Source: JANNXY01 sp964472605 (GTDB taxonomy: Bacteria; Patescibacteriota; Minisyncoccia; Phycocordibacterales; CAIZIN01). Taken from it: a stretch of 17,435 nt of DNA. Below, piece by piece: positions 1-7,899 of this stretch (its first letter is position 1; each line of letters opens with the position of its first letter). The notes beneath the pieces were generated by a model. The model saw nothing but the letters and a program-made list of their open reading frames with translations, made no database searches and was not told where the DNA came from. The stretch covers positions 1 through 17,435 of the forward strand of contig CAYYLG010000016.1 in the NCBI GenBank assembly GCA_964472605.1, written 5' to 3'. The position numbers and the translations under genes are program-made.

Positions 1-635
1 GCAGGACTTGTGGTGCCGATTCCAACTCTGTTATTTTCTTTATCAATATAAAGCGTCCCTTCATCTATTGATGAAATATTCTCCCCGACATCACCAACAG
101 TAAGTCCGCTGTCATATATCCTCTCAACCTGCTTTGTTAAAAACTTTTTTGTAACTTTTTCTTCACCAAGATCAGATGGTTTCAAACTTGCAACATACGC
201 ATATAGACTTGAAGCGAAATTATTTATAAGTGCCTCAACTTCATTTCTGCTTACTCCACTATAACTATACGTAATTGGTTGTATTGGGTTACTAGTCTCA
301 TAATTCTCCTCAGTAATGTTATTTTCGTAATTTATATTCTGTATATCTGTGTTAACTACTGGCGGAACAAAATTATTTACCTCATCACTCTTTATTTCAA
401 TATTTTTATTATTTAAATTATCTTTTTCAAAAAAAGTTCTGTATAGAAAATCACTAAAATTATCCAAAATATCTCTCGCAATAGTTGTAACATTGGCCAC
501 CATACTTTTGGCTTTGTTTACATTTTCAATATTCAATGTAAGGCCAGCGTGTGCAGGTATCGGAAGCATGGAAAAGGCAAGCGCAAACACACTTACAATC
601 AAAACAACACGCAATTTATTAATGCGCCTTTTCAT
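1..635 (-). CDS. Secreted protein with signal peptide, 3' partial
   Basis: This reading frame starts at the ATG at 635-633 and runs off the left edge (211 codons visible, no stop), so the C-terminus is missing. It opens with a clear Sec signal peptide: the basic stretch MKRRINKLR, a hydrophobic core of about 15 residues, and a signal-peptidase I site PAHA|G near residue 30. The mature part is Asn/Glu-rich and low in complexity, with no enzyme motif that I recognise. The last visible residues, NRVGIGTTSPA, resemble the GIGTTSP-type segments found in phage tail-fibre-like and large secreted surface proteins; that is family memory, not a search result. It is probably a cell-surface or extracellular protein of the neighbouring surface-glycan island. 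A TATAAT box lies 6 nt before the ATG. Confident that it is a real secreted protein, unsure of its role. Confidence 0.75.
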   Translation of the reverse strand, partial: MKRRINKLRVVLIVSVFALAFSMLPIPAHAGLTLNIENVNKAKSMVANVTTIARDILDNFSDFLYRTFFEKDNLNNKNIEIKSDEVNNFVPPVVNTDIQNINYENNITEENYETSNPIQPITYSYSGVSRNEVEALINNFASSLYAYVASLKPSDLGEEKVTKKFLTKQVERIYDSGLTVGDVGENISSIDEGTLYIDKENNRVGIGTTSP

Positions 636-641
636 AGCTAA

Positions 642-647
642 ATTATA
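642..647 (-). promoter_or_regulatory. -10 box giving a probable leaderless mRNA
   Basis: On the minus strand TATAAT is followed by TTAGCT and then the ATG at 635. With initiation about 7 nt after the box, the transcript would begin at or next to the start codon. No Shine-Dalgarno sequence and no convincing -35 box are visible. The same spacing recurs before several other genes in the window. Confidence 0.5.
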
Positions 648-691
648 CTAGAAAAAACAGTATTTTTTATATTATCCTGTTGATAAATTAT

Positions 692-706
692 GGTATGATT
701 CATACC
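692..706. promoter_or_regulatory. 15-bp inverted repeat between divergent genes
   Basis: GGTATGA-T-TCATACC is a perfect inverted repeat with one central base. It sits in the 83-bp gap between the divergently transcribed secreted-protein gene and the GT2 gene, 12 nt before the GT2 ATG. It could be an operator or a small 5'-UTR hairpin; nothing else supports a specific regulator. Confidence 0.3.
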
Positions 707-718
707 AATCAAACCTCC

Positions 719-1630
719 ATGAAAGCAAGTATCTGTATACCAACATTAAACGCAGAAAAGTACATTGAACAATTGCTTAGAAGTATCCTCGACCAGCATG
801 AGCAAAACTTTGAAATCATAATTTTTGATTCATCATCTACTGATAAAACAGTTGAGATTATTAATTCATTTAAAGACAAAAGATTAAAACTGTTTTGTAT
901 TGATAAAAAAGATTTTGGACATGGGAAAACTAGAAATCTTATGGTGGAAAAATCATCTGGTGAATTCATTATATTTTTAAGCCAAGATGCGTTACCGATA
1001 GGTAATTCTTGGCTACACAATCTAATAAATACAAATATAGAAAAAGATGTTGTTGCTTGTTTTGGTCGACAAATAGCTTACCCAGATTCAAAGATATTTG
1101 AACATTTCTTTAACAGATATCATTACTTACATAAATCCTATGTTGTAAAACCAAATCAAAAACCTAGTATTAAAGAATTTTTTTTCTCTAATGCAAGCTC
1201 CTGTTTTCTTAGAAAAGCTTTAGTAGAGATGCCTTTCAGGACAGATATACCAACAACCGAAGATCAAGCGTGGATATATAAAGCACTAAAAAATGGTTTC
1301 AAAATTGCATACGCAGGAAACTCAATAGTACTTCATTCTCATAATCACAACTACAAAGAACTCTGGCTTAGATACTTTGATTCAAGTGTGTCATTATCAA
1401 AGATTTTGGGTGTAAGGTTTTTCATATATTCAACCAGGGCCTCTGGTTTTCTGTTTAAGGAACTGAGGTTCATATACCAAAACCACAATAGTTTAGTGAT
1501 CGAGTGTATATTTAGAAACATTGTCAAAATCTCCGCTGTTTTATTTGGAATAATATTTGTAATTAAAAGTAACCATCAAAAACAAAGTAAATTATCTGCC
1601 GGAAAAAAGCCTGTCGTAAATAACATTTAA
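719..1630 (+). CDS. Family 2 glycosyltransferase (rhamnosyltransferase-like)
   Basis: A 303-residue GT-A fold transferase that would move a sugar from an NDP-sugar onto a glycan acceptor at the cytoplasmic face of the membrane. Visible marks are the N-terminal strand ASICIPTLN (3-11), the nucleotide-binding acidic segment DSSSTD (37-42), DFGHGKTRN (65-73) and SQDALP (88-93), the equivalent of the DXD region in the rhamnosyltransferase-like group, and the catalytic-base segment TEDQAW (180-185). A single hydrophobic helix near 269-283 could anchor the C-terminus. I start it at the ATG at 719 because the GT2 core begins immediately; an in-frame TTG at 680 and ATG at 695 would add 13 or 8 residues unlike the family. 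The last 39 bp overlap the convergent permease gene. The sugar specificity cannot be read from the sequence. Confidence 0.85.
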   Translation: MKASICIPTLNAEKYIEQLLRSILDQHEQNFEIIIFDSSSTDKTVEIINSFKDKRLKLFCIDKKDFGHGKTRNLMVEKSSGEFIIFLSQDALPIGNSWLHNLINTNIEKDVVACFGRQIAYPDSKIFEHFFNRYHYLHKSYVVKPNQKPSIKEFFFSNASSCFLRKALVEMPFRTDIPTTEDQAWIYKALKNGFKIAYAGNSIVLHSHNHNYKELWLRYFDSSVSLSKILGVRFFIYSTRASGFLFKELRFIYQNHNSLVIECIFRNIVKISAVLFGIIFVIKSNHQKQSKLSAGKKPVVNNI

Positions 1631-2539
1631 ACCATTTGACCACTGTTCATTGGTCAAATCCTCTGCTGATTTATTCCAGATATCCAAAAACTCATCCTTA
1701 TTAAAGGACTCAATATTTATAATCGAACCAATAAAATACATATTATTTTCGAGACTCGCATGCCTTACAAATAACCTATGGAAAACCGGGCGACTAATCG
1801 ATTCTATAGAAACAAAATCATTATCAAACTTTTTATGTATATAATTTATAACAACCATAGATAACAAAAATGTTAGCATTGCTTTTACAATTGTTACCAA
1901 ATTGTCAAAATCTAGGTAAAGGAATTCTCTCCCTAAAACCATAAACCAAGTAACCGGATTTATGTTTTGTATTGTGTGCAACACACTACCATTCACCGGT
2001 ACTATAAAAACTGGACTCATCAATATAAGTCCCTGCATAGAAAAAATAAGAATTTTTTCTATATCTCTAAACTTCTCTCCGAAAATAGCAAAAAACAACA
2101 TCATTAAGTAAGAAAAGACTAAAAATGCTAAGTAGATAAATAACAACAAAACGAAACCAATAAAAGAATTTTTGAATATAAAACAAATTATTAGCACAAG
2201 GACTATATCTGGGATAGACCGTAAAACAATCTCCATAAAATATGCCATTGATACAACTGATTTTGGTAATCCAATCTCGAGTATGTTCAAATTATGACCG
2301 TGAAATATTCTAGCTGATCCAACTATAGATCTCCTTACAACAGAAAAGAACATTAGCCCTAACGCAACAAATAAGACATACGGTATCGCTTTTATGTAGA
2401 CTATATGACCATGCAACAAGAGTAGTGCTACAAAATACAATAATGGTTCGATTAATATCCAAAAAACTCCAAATTTATACTGTTTAATCTCCCCGGCTAT
2501 TCTAAGCCTTGCTAAAGCCCATGATTGCATTAACATCAT
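1592..2539 (-). CDS. Polysaccharide ABC transporter permease (Wzm/ABC-2 type) with C-terminal tail
   Basis: A 315-residue integral membrane protein. Hydrophobic segments at about 26-42, 52-67, 110-122, 127-152, 163-181 and 216-232, together with EKFRDIEKIL (155-164) followed by SPVF (175-178) and NPVTW (194-198), match ABC-2 permeases that export O-antigen or other lipid-linked polysaccharides (Wzm/RfbA type). The partner ATPase (Wzt) is not in the window. Relatives usually end shortly after the last membrane helix, at about 260 residues; here a soluble tail of some 80 residues follows, and its end is encoded opposite the 3' end of the GT2 gene. Three Met codons lie close together (1, 2 and 4); the first is 6 nt behind a TATACT box, again suggesting a leaderless mRNA. 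Family assignment is good; the substrate is unknown. Confidence 0.8.
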   Translation of the reverse strand: MMLMQSWALARLRIAGEIKQYKFGVFWILIEPLLYFVALLLLHGHIVYIKAIPYVLFVALGLMFFSVVRRSIVGSARIFHGHNLNILEIGLPKSVVSMAYFMEIVLRSIPDIVLVLIICFIFKNSFIGFVLLLFIYLAFLVFSYLMMLFFAIFGEKFRDIEKILIFSMQGLILMSPVFIVPVNGSVLHTIQNINPVTWFMVLGREFLYLDFDNLVTIVKAMLTFLLSMVVINYIHKKFDNDFVSIESISRPVFHRLFVRHASLENNMYFIGSIINIESFNKDEFLDIWNKSAEDLTNEQWSNGLNVIYDRLFSGR

Positions 2540-2593
2540 TTTATTAGTATATCAATTGTATCGCTCCTTTTCCCCTATTATAATGCGGGCAAC
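2540..2593. promoter_or_regulatory. Divergent promoter region
   Basis: This 54-bp gap separates the permease (-) from the sulfotransferase fusion (+). On the plus strand TTGTAT (2556-2561), a 17-bp spacer and TATAAT (2579-2584) form a good sigma70-type promoter whose -10 box ends 9 nt before the ATG. On the minus strand TATACT (2551-2546) ends 6 nt before the permease ATG, with no clear -35. Both transcripts would have almost no leader. Confidence 0.6.
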
Positions 2594-5500
2594 ATGGATA
2601 AAACCTGTATTCTGATACTTGGTATGCATAGAAGCGGGACTTCACTAATTTCCGGTATACTTTCGAAATGCGGTGTTGACTTTAATCTACCTGTGTTTCC
2701 TATTCAATTTGACAATCCAAAAGGCTTTTTCGAGCATATTGATATATACGAAATAAACGAAGAAATTTTATCCTCTCTAGGGTCATCCTACGATGATGAG
2801 AAACCCCTTCCAAGTGATTGGTTACATGGAATCGATAAAGAGCTGTTTAAAAATAAGATTAAAAATATAATTTTACGTGACTTCTCGTCATCTAAATTAT
2901 TTGCAATTAAAGACCCTAGGATTTCTCTTTTACTTCCAATATATATTGAGGTTTTTTCTGAACTAAATATTAAAATCAAGATTATAGTTACCGAAAGACC
3001 TATTAACCAGATAGTCGCCTCTCTACAAAAAAGAAATAACTTTTCCGAATTAAAGTGCTTACAGCTATCTAAAAAATATATATATGCAATTGAATCTTAC
3101 CTATACAAATACAACTACATACGAGTAAAGATGGCTGATACCTTGGATAATCCTAGTAAAGTAATTCGTGATATAAAAGAGCAATTTAAAATCGATATAA
3201 AAGACGATCATGAGGTGTTTAAATCTATAGAAAAATTTGTATCCAATGATCTAGCTCATAATAGGATATCTGAAATTGATTATTTAATCAGCAAGAATGA
3301 AATGATTGATAAACTTAATAACGATATCCAGACTTCAAACCATAAGTGGTCAGACCTCCTTGCAGAGCAAAACGATAAACACCTGGAAGAAATCGAGGAG
3401 CTTAAAAATGAATTGAAAGCAAAGGAAAACAAATCAATACTGGATGAAAATATGATACTAGAATTAAATAGTAGTGTGGAAATAGAGAGGAAAAATATCT
3501 TTTTGATGAATGAAACCATCAGAGAGCTTTCAACCACTAACTCAAAGCAAAGTGATCTACTATACAATTACCTGAGTGAGTTAGAAAAAAAACAAGGTGT
3601 AGAATTGTCTCTACAGAACGAAAAAGCTGAAAGGCATAATCTATACCTCAAGCTCCAAGAAAGTAATGAAAAATTAAAAATAGCTGAAACACACCTAAAC
3701 AATATAACTAGAAGTATAACCTGGAGACTTGTTGGTATGTATGAGAAAATACTTGGATTTATACTCCCCCATAACTCAAAACTAAGACACCTATACAATC
3801 ATCTTATATTTATAATCAATAAACACTCTTCATCTGACAAATTTAGCAATAAAGACAAAGTTTCGGAAAATAAAAAAAAATATAAAAATGTAGATATTGT
3901 ATTTATAAATCATGAAGAGACTAGAACCGGAGCTCCAAGAATCCTATTCAATATAGTAAAATATTTTAAAAAACAAAATAAATCTTCTTTCGTAATAATC
4001 TCAAAAAACATTGGTGGTATGCATGAGGAATTTCAAAAAGAATTTTCTGAGCATATCTGCTACCCTGATGATGAAATAAACGAAAGTAACAAATTAAAAA
4101 GGGCCGAACTTGCACTAAAGATGCTTAGCCCAAAAATTGTATACATTAATACAATAGTCCCCTTCGAATATGCCATTGCAGCAAAAAAAATGGGTATTAA
4201 GGTAATAATACATGTCCATGATTTAGCAAGTGGTTTTAGAGCGGTGTTTGGAAAAAATATAAAACAATTTTCAGAACTTGCAGATAAATATATTGCAGTT
4301 TCTGAAGAGTTAAAGAATTATTTGATCAAGGAGGTTGGTTGCAATGAGGATAAAATATGTGTAATCAATGAGTTTATTGATGAAAAATACATAAATAACT
4401 TTCTCAAACAAAAATCAATTTCGTCGATAAGGGACTCCCTGGGTGTAAAACCTGACCAAAAACTCATCCTTGGTGCTGGAACATTCATACACAGAAAAGG
4501 TGCAGATGTTTTTGCAAAAATCGCATCCCTTGCTAACAAAAGGTACCCAAATAGATACGTTTTTGTCTGGGTTGGAAGAGAACCAAATCCTTATGACAAA
4601 TTAAGATTAGGTAAAATTAATGATGAAAGTTACATACATATAAGTGAAACTGATAATCCATATGTTTACATTAATGCATCAGATGTATTCCTTATGACAT
4701 CACGTGAAGATCCGTTTCCGCTGGTTGTACTAGAATCGCTAACTTTGGGTGTACCGGTAGTGGCATACAAAAATGGTGGTGGCGCACACATTGCGATTAA
4801 CTCTGCTGGGTATATAACAGGGTCCCTAAACCCCGAAGAATTTTTAAATGGAATAGTAGAAATCACGAATAAAGGTAAGAATTATGAAAAACTTCGTGAG
4901 AAAGCTAAAAAAAGAGGTGCTTTGTATGAATCAAAGACAATCTTACCACTTATATTGAGTGCAATTGAAGAAATCAATAATTTGGATCCTGAAAAAAAGG
5001 TAAGTATAATTATTCCTAGCTATAATCATGAAAAATACCTAAGAGAATCAATAGAATCTGCATTATTACAAACATATTCAAACACAGAAATACTAATAAT
5101 TGACGATCATTCAAGCGATAGTTCACCAGAGATCATCTCTGAATACATTGAGAAATACCCAACAAAAATCAAAAAAATTATAAAACCCATCGATAAAAAA
5201 GGTCTCGCGTCATCATATGAAATAGCGTTCAAGGAGGCCTGTGGTAGATATATCACCATTCTTGAATCTGATGATGTTTGGGATAAGAACCATATTAAAA
5301 ACCTACTAATACCTGTTGTTGAAAGTAACTCGATCGTGCTTGCATATTCAGATCCTGTCTTGTTTTCAAATGACAATTACCTAATAGACAAGAAAAGACG
5401 GGAGATAAATAATGAAAGATCAGGACAATATTTTAAACACGGTATAAATAATATGTCAGAAAAGTTCAAAAAAACAAATCCAATCCTAACCATGTCATCT

Positions 5501-5722
5501 ATATTGATTGATAAATGTTTCTTGGATGGTATTAATTTCTCTGAAAAATTTGGACCTTGGTTCGATTGGTATCTATATAGAGAATTGTCAAAAAAAGGAC
5601 CTTTCTTTCATAGTCCAAACAAAACTGTAAAATGGAGACTGCATACTGAGAGCTATAATCATATAACATGTTCAGATCAAGAAAAACTTAAACTACAAAA
5701 ACAGATAATGGACACTGTTTAG
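2594..5722 (+). CDS. Sulfotransferase / coiled-coil / GT4 / GT2 fusion protein
   Basis: A 1042-residue cytoplasmic multidomain protein. Residues 1-220 look like a PAPS-dependent sulfotransferase: GMHRSGTSL (10-18) is the 5'-phosphosulfate loop and IKDPR (105-109) is typical of the family. Residues 235-370 are a charged coiled coil, followed by SITWRLVGMYEKIL (374-387), a linker style seen in multidomain bacterial glycosyltransferases. Residues 430-795 form a GT4-type (GT-B) transferase with RTGAPR (444-449), GTFIHRKG (629-636) and the donor-site segment DPFPLVVLE (706-714), where Asp replaces the usual first Glu of EX7E. Residues 802-1042 are a GT2 domain with SIIIPSYN (804-811), DDHSSD (837-842), ESDD (891-894) and WRLHTES (1014-1020). 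It would add two sugars and a sulfate to one surface glycan. The 3' end overlaps the convergent sulfotransferase gene by 35 bp. Confidence 0.85.
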   Translation: MDKTCILILGMHRSGTSLISGILSKCGVDFNLPVFPIQFDNPKGFFEHIDIYEINEEILSSLGSSYDDEKPLPSDWLHGIDKELFKNKIKNIILRDFSSSKLFAIKDPRISLLLPIYIEVFSELNIKIKIIVTERPINQIVASLQKRNNFSELKCLQLSKKYIYAIESYLYKYNYIRVKMADTLDNPSKVIRDIKEQFKIDIKDDHEVFKSIEKFVSNDLAHNRISEIDYLISKNEMIDKLNNDIQTSNHKWSDLLAEQNDKHLEEIEELKNELKAKENKSILDENMILELNSSVEIERKNIFLMNETIRELSTTNSKQSDLLYNYLSELEKKQGVELSLQNEKAERHNLYLKLQESNEKLKIAETHLNNITRSITWRLVGMYEKILGFILPHNSKLRHLYNHLIFIINKHSSSDKFSNKDKVSENKKKYKNVDIVFINHEETRTGAPRILFNIVKYFKKQNKSSFVIISKNIGGMHEEFQKEFSEHICYPDDEINESNKLKRAELALKMLSPKIVYINTIVPFEYAIAAKKMGIKVIIHVHDLASGFRAVFGKNIKQFSELADKYIAVSEELKNYLIKEVGCNEDKICVINEFIDEKYINNFLKQKSISSIRDSLGVKPDQKLILGAGTFIHRKGADVFAKIASLANKRYPNRYVFVWVGREPNPYDKLRLGKINDESYIHISETDNPYVYINASDVFLMTSREDPFPLVVLESLTLGVPVVAYKNGGGAHIAINSAGYITGSLNPEEFLNGIVEITNKGKNYEKLREKAKKRGALYESKTILPLILSAIEEINNLDPEKKVSIIIPSYNHEKYLRESIESALLQTYSNTEILIIDDHSSDSSPEIISEYIEKYPTKIKKIIKPIDKKGLASSYEIAFKEACGRYITILESDDVWDKNHIKNLLIPVVESNSIVLAYSDPVLFSNDNYLIDKKRREINNERSGQYFKHGINNMSEKFKKTNPILTMSSILIDKCFLDGINFSEKFGPWFDWYLYRELSKKGPFFHSPNKTVKWRLHTESYNHITCSDQEKLKLQKQIMDTV

Positions 5723-6434
5723 CTGAAGTGTAGTGAGAAAATAATTCAATATCAATTTTATTTTTACTTTCCAACTCTTTTCTTTTATCTTCTGATTTTA
5801 TTGAGTAATAAATAGTCGACACATTCTCCCTATAATCACCCATTGTTGCTTTGAAATGATCATATAAAAACTTGACCTGATTATCAAAAAAATCAGTATC
5901 TCCAACAAAATAAAATCTGGATAAAATCTCTTTAGCTCTATTCAAATCTTTTATGCTAAGGGGTTTATTTAAATAATACCCATCAAAATTATTTACTAAA
6001 AATTTAGTTATAAAATTACTTAGTATCTCATTTTTTTCTACAAATGTATCAAAATCAATTATATTTTGATTTTCATCTACCACCTTTGGTGTGTGTCCTC
6101 TCTTTGAGTTATTATCATAATCAGTCCTACAATAATTATAATGAGATACGAGCCTTGAGATAGGATTTCTTAGAAATGTCACGTACCTACATTTTTTCTT
6201 AAAAAAGTGATGGATACCATAGAAAACATTATGACCATAGATAAATTTTATTTTATTTTTATCTTCCTCACTTATTGATGCTAAATACCTTAAAATATCA
6301 CCTTTTTCTTTAAAACCATCTGGAGTAAAGTATAGACCAAGATATTCTTCAGGTTTTAAAGATTTGTTAATATCCCGAATCAAAGTAGATCCTGCACATT
6401 TGGGTATGTGTAGAAATATATAGATGAAATCCAT
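5688..6434 (-). CDS. Sulfotransferase, Sulfotransfer_2-like
   Basis: A 248-residue protein that would transfer sulfate from PAPS to a glycan hydroxyl. HIPKCAGST (9-17) is the classic 5'-phosphosulfate-binding loop of the heparan-sulfate 2-O-sulfotransferase-like family. IYGHNVFYG (65-73) carries a His in the position of the proposed catalytic base. FLRNPISRLVSHY (87-99) is the 3'-phosphate-binding region with the expected Arg and Ser. No signal peptide or membrane anchor is seen, unlike eukaryotic Golgi relatives. It is convergent with the fusion gene and overlaps its last 35 bp, so the C-terminal dozen residues are encoded opposite that gene. It begins 15 nt after gatB but has its own -10 box. 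Family assignment is firm; the acceptor is unknown. Confidence 0.85.
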   Translation of the reverse strand: MDFIYIFLHIPKCAGSTLIRDINKSLKPEEYLGLYFTPDGFKEKGDILRYLASISEEDKNKIKFIYGHNVFYGIHHFFKKKCRYVTFLRNPISRLVSHYNYCRTDYDNNSKRGHTPKVVDENQNIIDFDTFVEKNEILSNFITKFLVNNFDGYYLNKPLSIKDLNRAKEILSRFYFVGDTDFFDNQVKFLYDHFKATMGDYRENVSTIYYSIKSEDKRKELESKNKIDIELFSHYTSAKQCPLSVFVV

Positions 6435-6442
6435 GTATGTAG

Positions 6443-6448
6443 ATTATA
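6443..6448 (-). promoter_or_regulatory. -10 box of the sulfotransferase gene
   Basis: TATAAT lies in the 15-nt gap after the gatB stop and ends 8 nt before the ATG at 6434. There is no Shine-Dalgarno sequence, so the gene may have its own leaderless transcript although it looks co-directional with gatB. A -35 box would lie inside gatB and is weak. Confidence 0.45.
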
Positions 6449-6449
6449 C

Positions 6450-7874
6450 CTAACCAAGTTTCTTTACAAAAAGCTCTCTCAGGATTCCCGGATTAGCACT
6501 TCCCTTTGTCTCCTTCATAGCTTGTCCAAGGAGAAATTGCAATGAAGCAACCTTACCTGCTTTGTATTCCAAAACCACTTTTTCATTATTTACGATTATA
6601 GTATCGATAACCTTTTCCAAAGCACCAGTATCGCTTACTTGTATTAGACCTTTTTCATTTGCAATCTGCTCTATTGTCTTACCTTCATTTTCTTTCAGTG
6701 TTGTATATAGCAAGGCATCCTTTGCACCACGTGATGAAAGTTTATTGGACCTTATAAATCCAACTAGTTCAGAAATTAAATTTGAATCTGGAAACACCTC
6801 AAATTCAGCCTTCTGTGATAATCCAGCAAGATCTACAGCAATATAATTTGAAGCTAATTTAATACTTTCTTTATCATCATTTAAACTACTAATTACCTCA
6901 TCAAAATATTTAGAAAATTTAATATTATTCACAAAGAATTCTACATGCTGAGATTGAAGTCCTAGGTCAGTATATTTAGTTCTCTTCTCCCATGGTAATT
7001 CTGGTAAAGATTTTCTGATGTTCTCTTCTGAAAATTCAGATAATAGACTAAGTTTTAATTTTGGTAAATCTGGATCTGGAAAATACCTATAGTCATGAGC
7101 ATTCTCTTTACTTCGCTGGCTAAATGTCACACTCCTGTCCTCATCCCAACCACGAGTTTCCTGATTTATCTCCTCTCCCTTTTCCAACATTGCAATATGA
7201 CGAGCCATTTCAAATTCGATCGCCTTTTCTACAGCTTTAAATGAATTCAGATTCTTTACCTCAACTTTGGTACCAAATTTGTTTGGATCTTTAGATACAG
7301 AAATATTGGCTTCTACACGCATCTCACCTTTTTCTAGGTTTGCTTCACCTGCACCAAGATATTGAAGTAGTAGCTGAAACTCTTTACCAAAATCAGCTGC
7401 CTCCTTAGCACTCCTTATAACCGGCTCCGTCACAAGCTCCATAAGTGGCACACCAGCACGATTATAATTCACTAGTGAGTGATCACCTTGATCATGGATA
7501 GAAGTCCCTGTATCCTCTTCTAGATGAATTCTGGTGAGTTTAACTCCATTTAATTCCCCACCTGAAACAACTGGATATTTGTATTGAGATAACTGATATC
7601 CCTTTGGGATATCTGGATAAAAATAGTTCTTTCGATCAAATTCAGTAAAATCCCTAGAAATAGTTCCACCGAGTGCTGTACCCACTTGAACAACCTTCTT
7701 AACCGCTTCTTTGTTTATAACAGGCAAAGTCCCTGGATGCGCCATACACACTGGGCAGATGTTTACATTTGGTCTCGTCTCATCTGGGTCATTCTTACAT
7801 CCACACCACATCTTACTTTTTGTAGCGAGTTCAGCGTGTATTTCAAGCCCAACTGTTAGTATGTATTTATCCAT
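6450..7874 (-). CDS. gatB: Aspartyl/glutamyl-tRNA amidotransferase subunit B
   Basis: A complete 474-residue GatB. With GatA and GatC it converts Glu-tRNA(Gln), and often Asp-tRNA(Asn), into the amidated form, using ATP and ammonia delivered from GatA. The N-terminus TVGLEIHAEL (7-16), the zinc-site cysteines in WCGC (C24, C26) and CPVC (C40, C43), the Mg/ATP site region FYPDIPKGYQLSQY, and DYRYFPDPDLP are all diagnostic. The C-terminus is the helical YqeY-like tRNA-binding domain. gatA and gatC are not in the window, as is common when the subunits are scattered. It begins only 25 nt downstream of the DGR reverse transcriptase on the same strand, so it may receive read-through from that element. 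Confidence 0.97.
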   Translation of the reverse strand: MDKYILTVGLEIHAELATKSKMWCGCKNDPDETRPNVNICPVCMAHPGTLPVINKEAVKKVVQVGTALGGTISRDFTEFDRKNYFYPDIPKGYQLSQYKYPVVSGGELNGVKLTRIHLEEDTGTSIHDQGDHSLVNYNRAGVPLMELVTEPVIRSAKEAADFGKEFQLLLQYLGAGEANLEKGEMRVEANISVSKDPNKFGTKVEVKNLNSFKAVEKAIEFEMARHIAMLEKGEEINQETRGWDEDRSVTFSQRSKENAHDYRYFPDPDLPKLKLSLLSEFSEENIRKSLPELPWEKRTKYTDLGLQSQHVEFFVNNIKFSKYFDEVISSLNDDKESIKLASNYIAVDLAGLSQKAEFEVFPDSNLISELVGFIRSNKLSSRGAKDALLYTTLKENEGKTIEQIANEKGLIQVSDTGALEKVIDTIIVNNEKVVLEYKAGKVASLQFLLGQAMKETKGSANPGILRELFVKKLG

Positions 7875-7899
7875 AAAATATCAGTAAATATAAGTTAAT

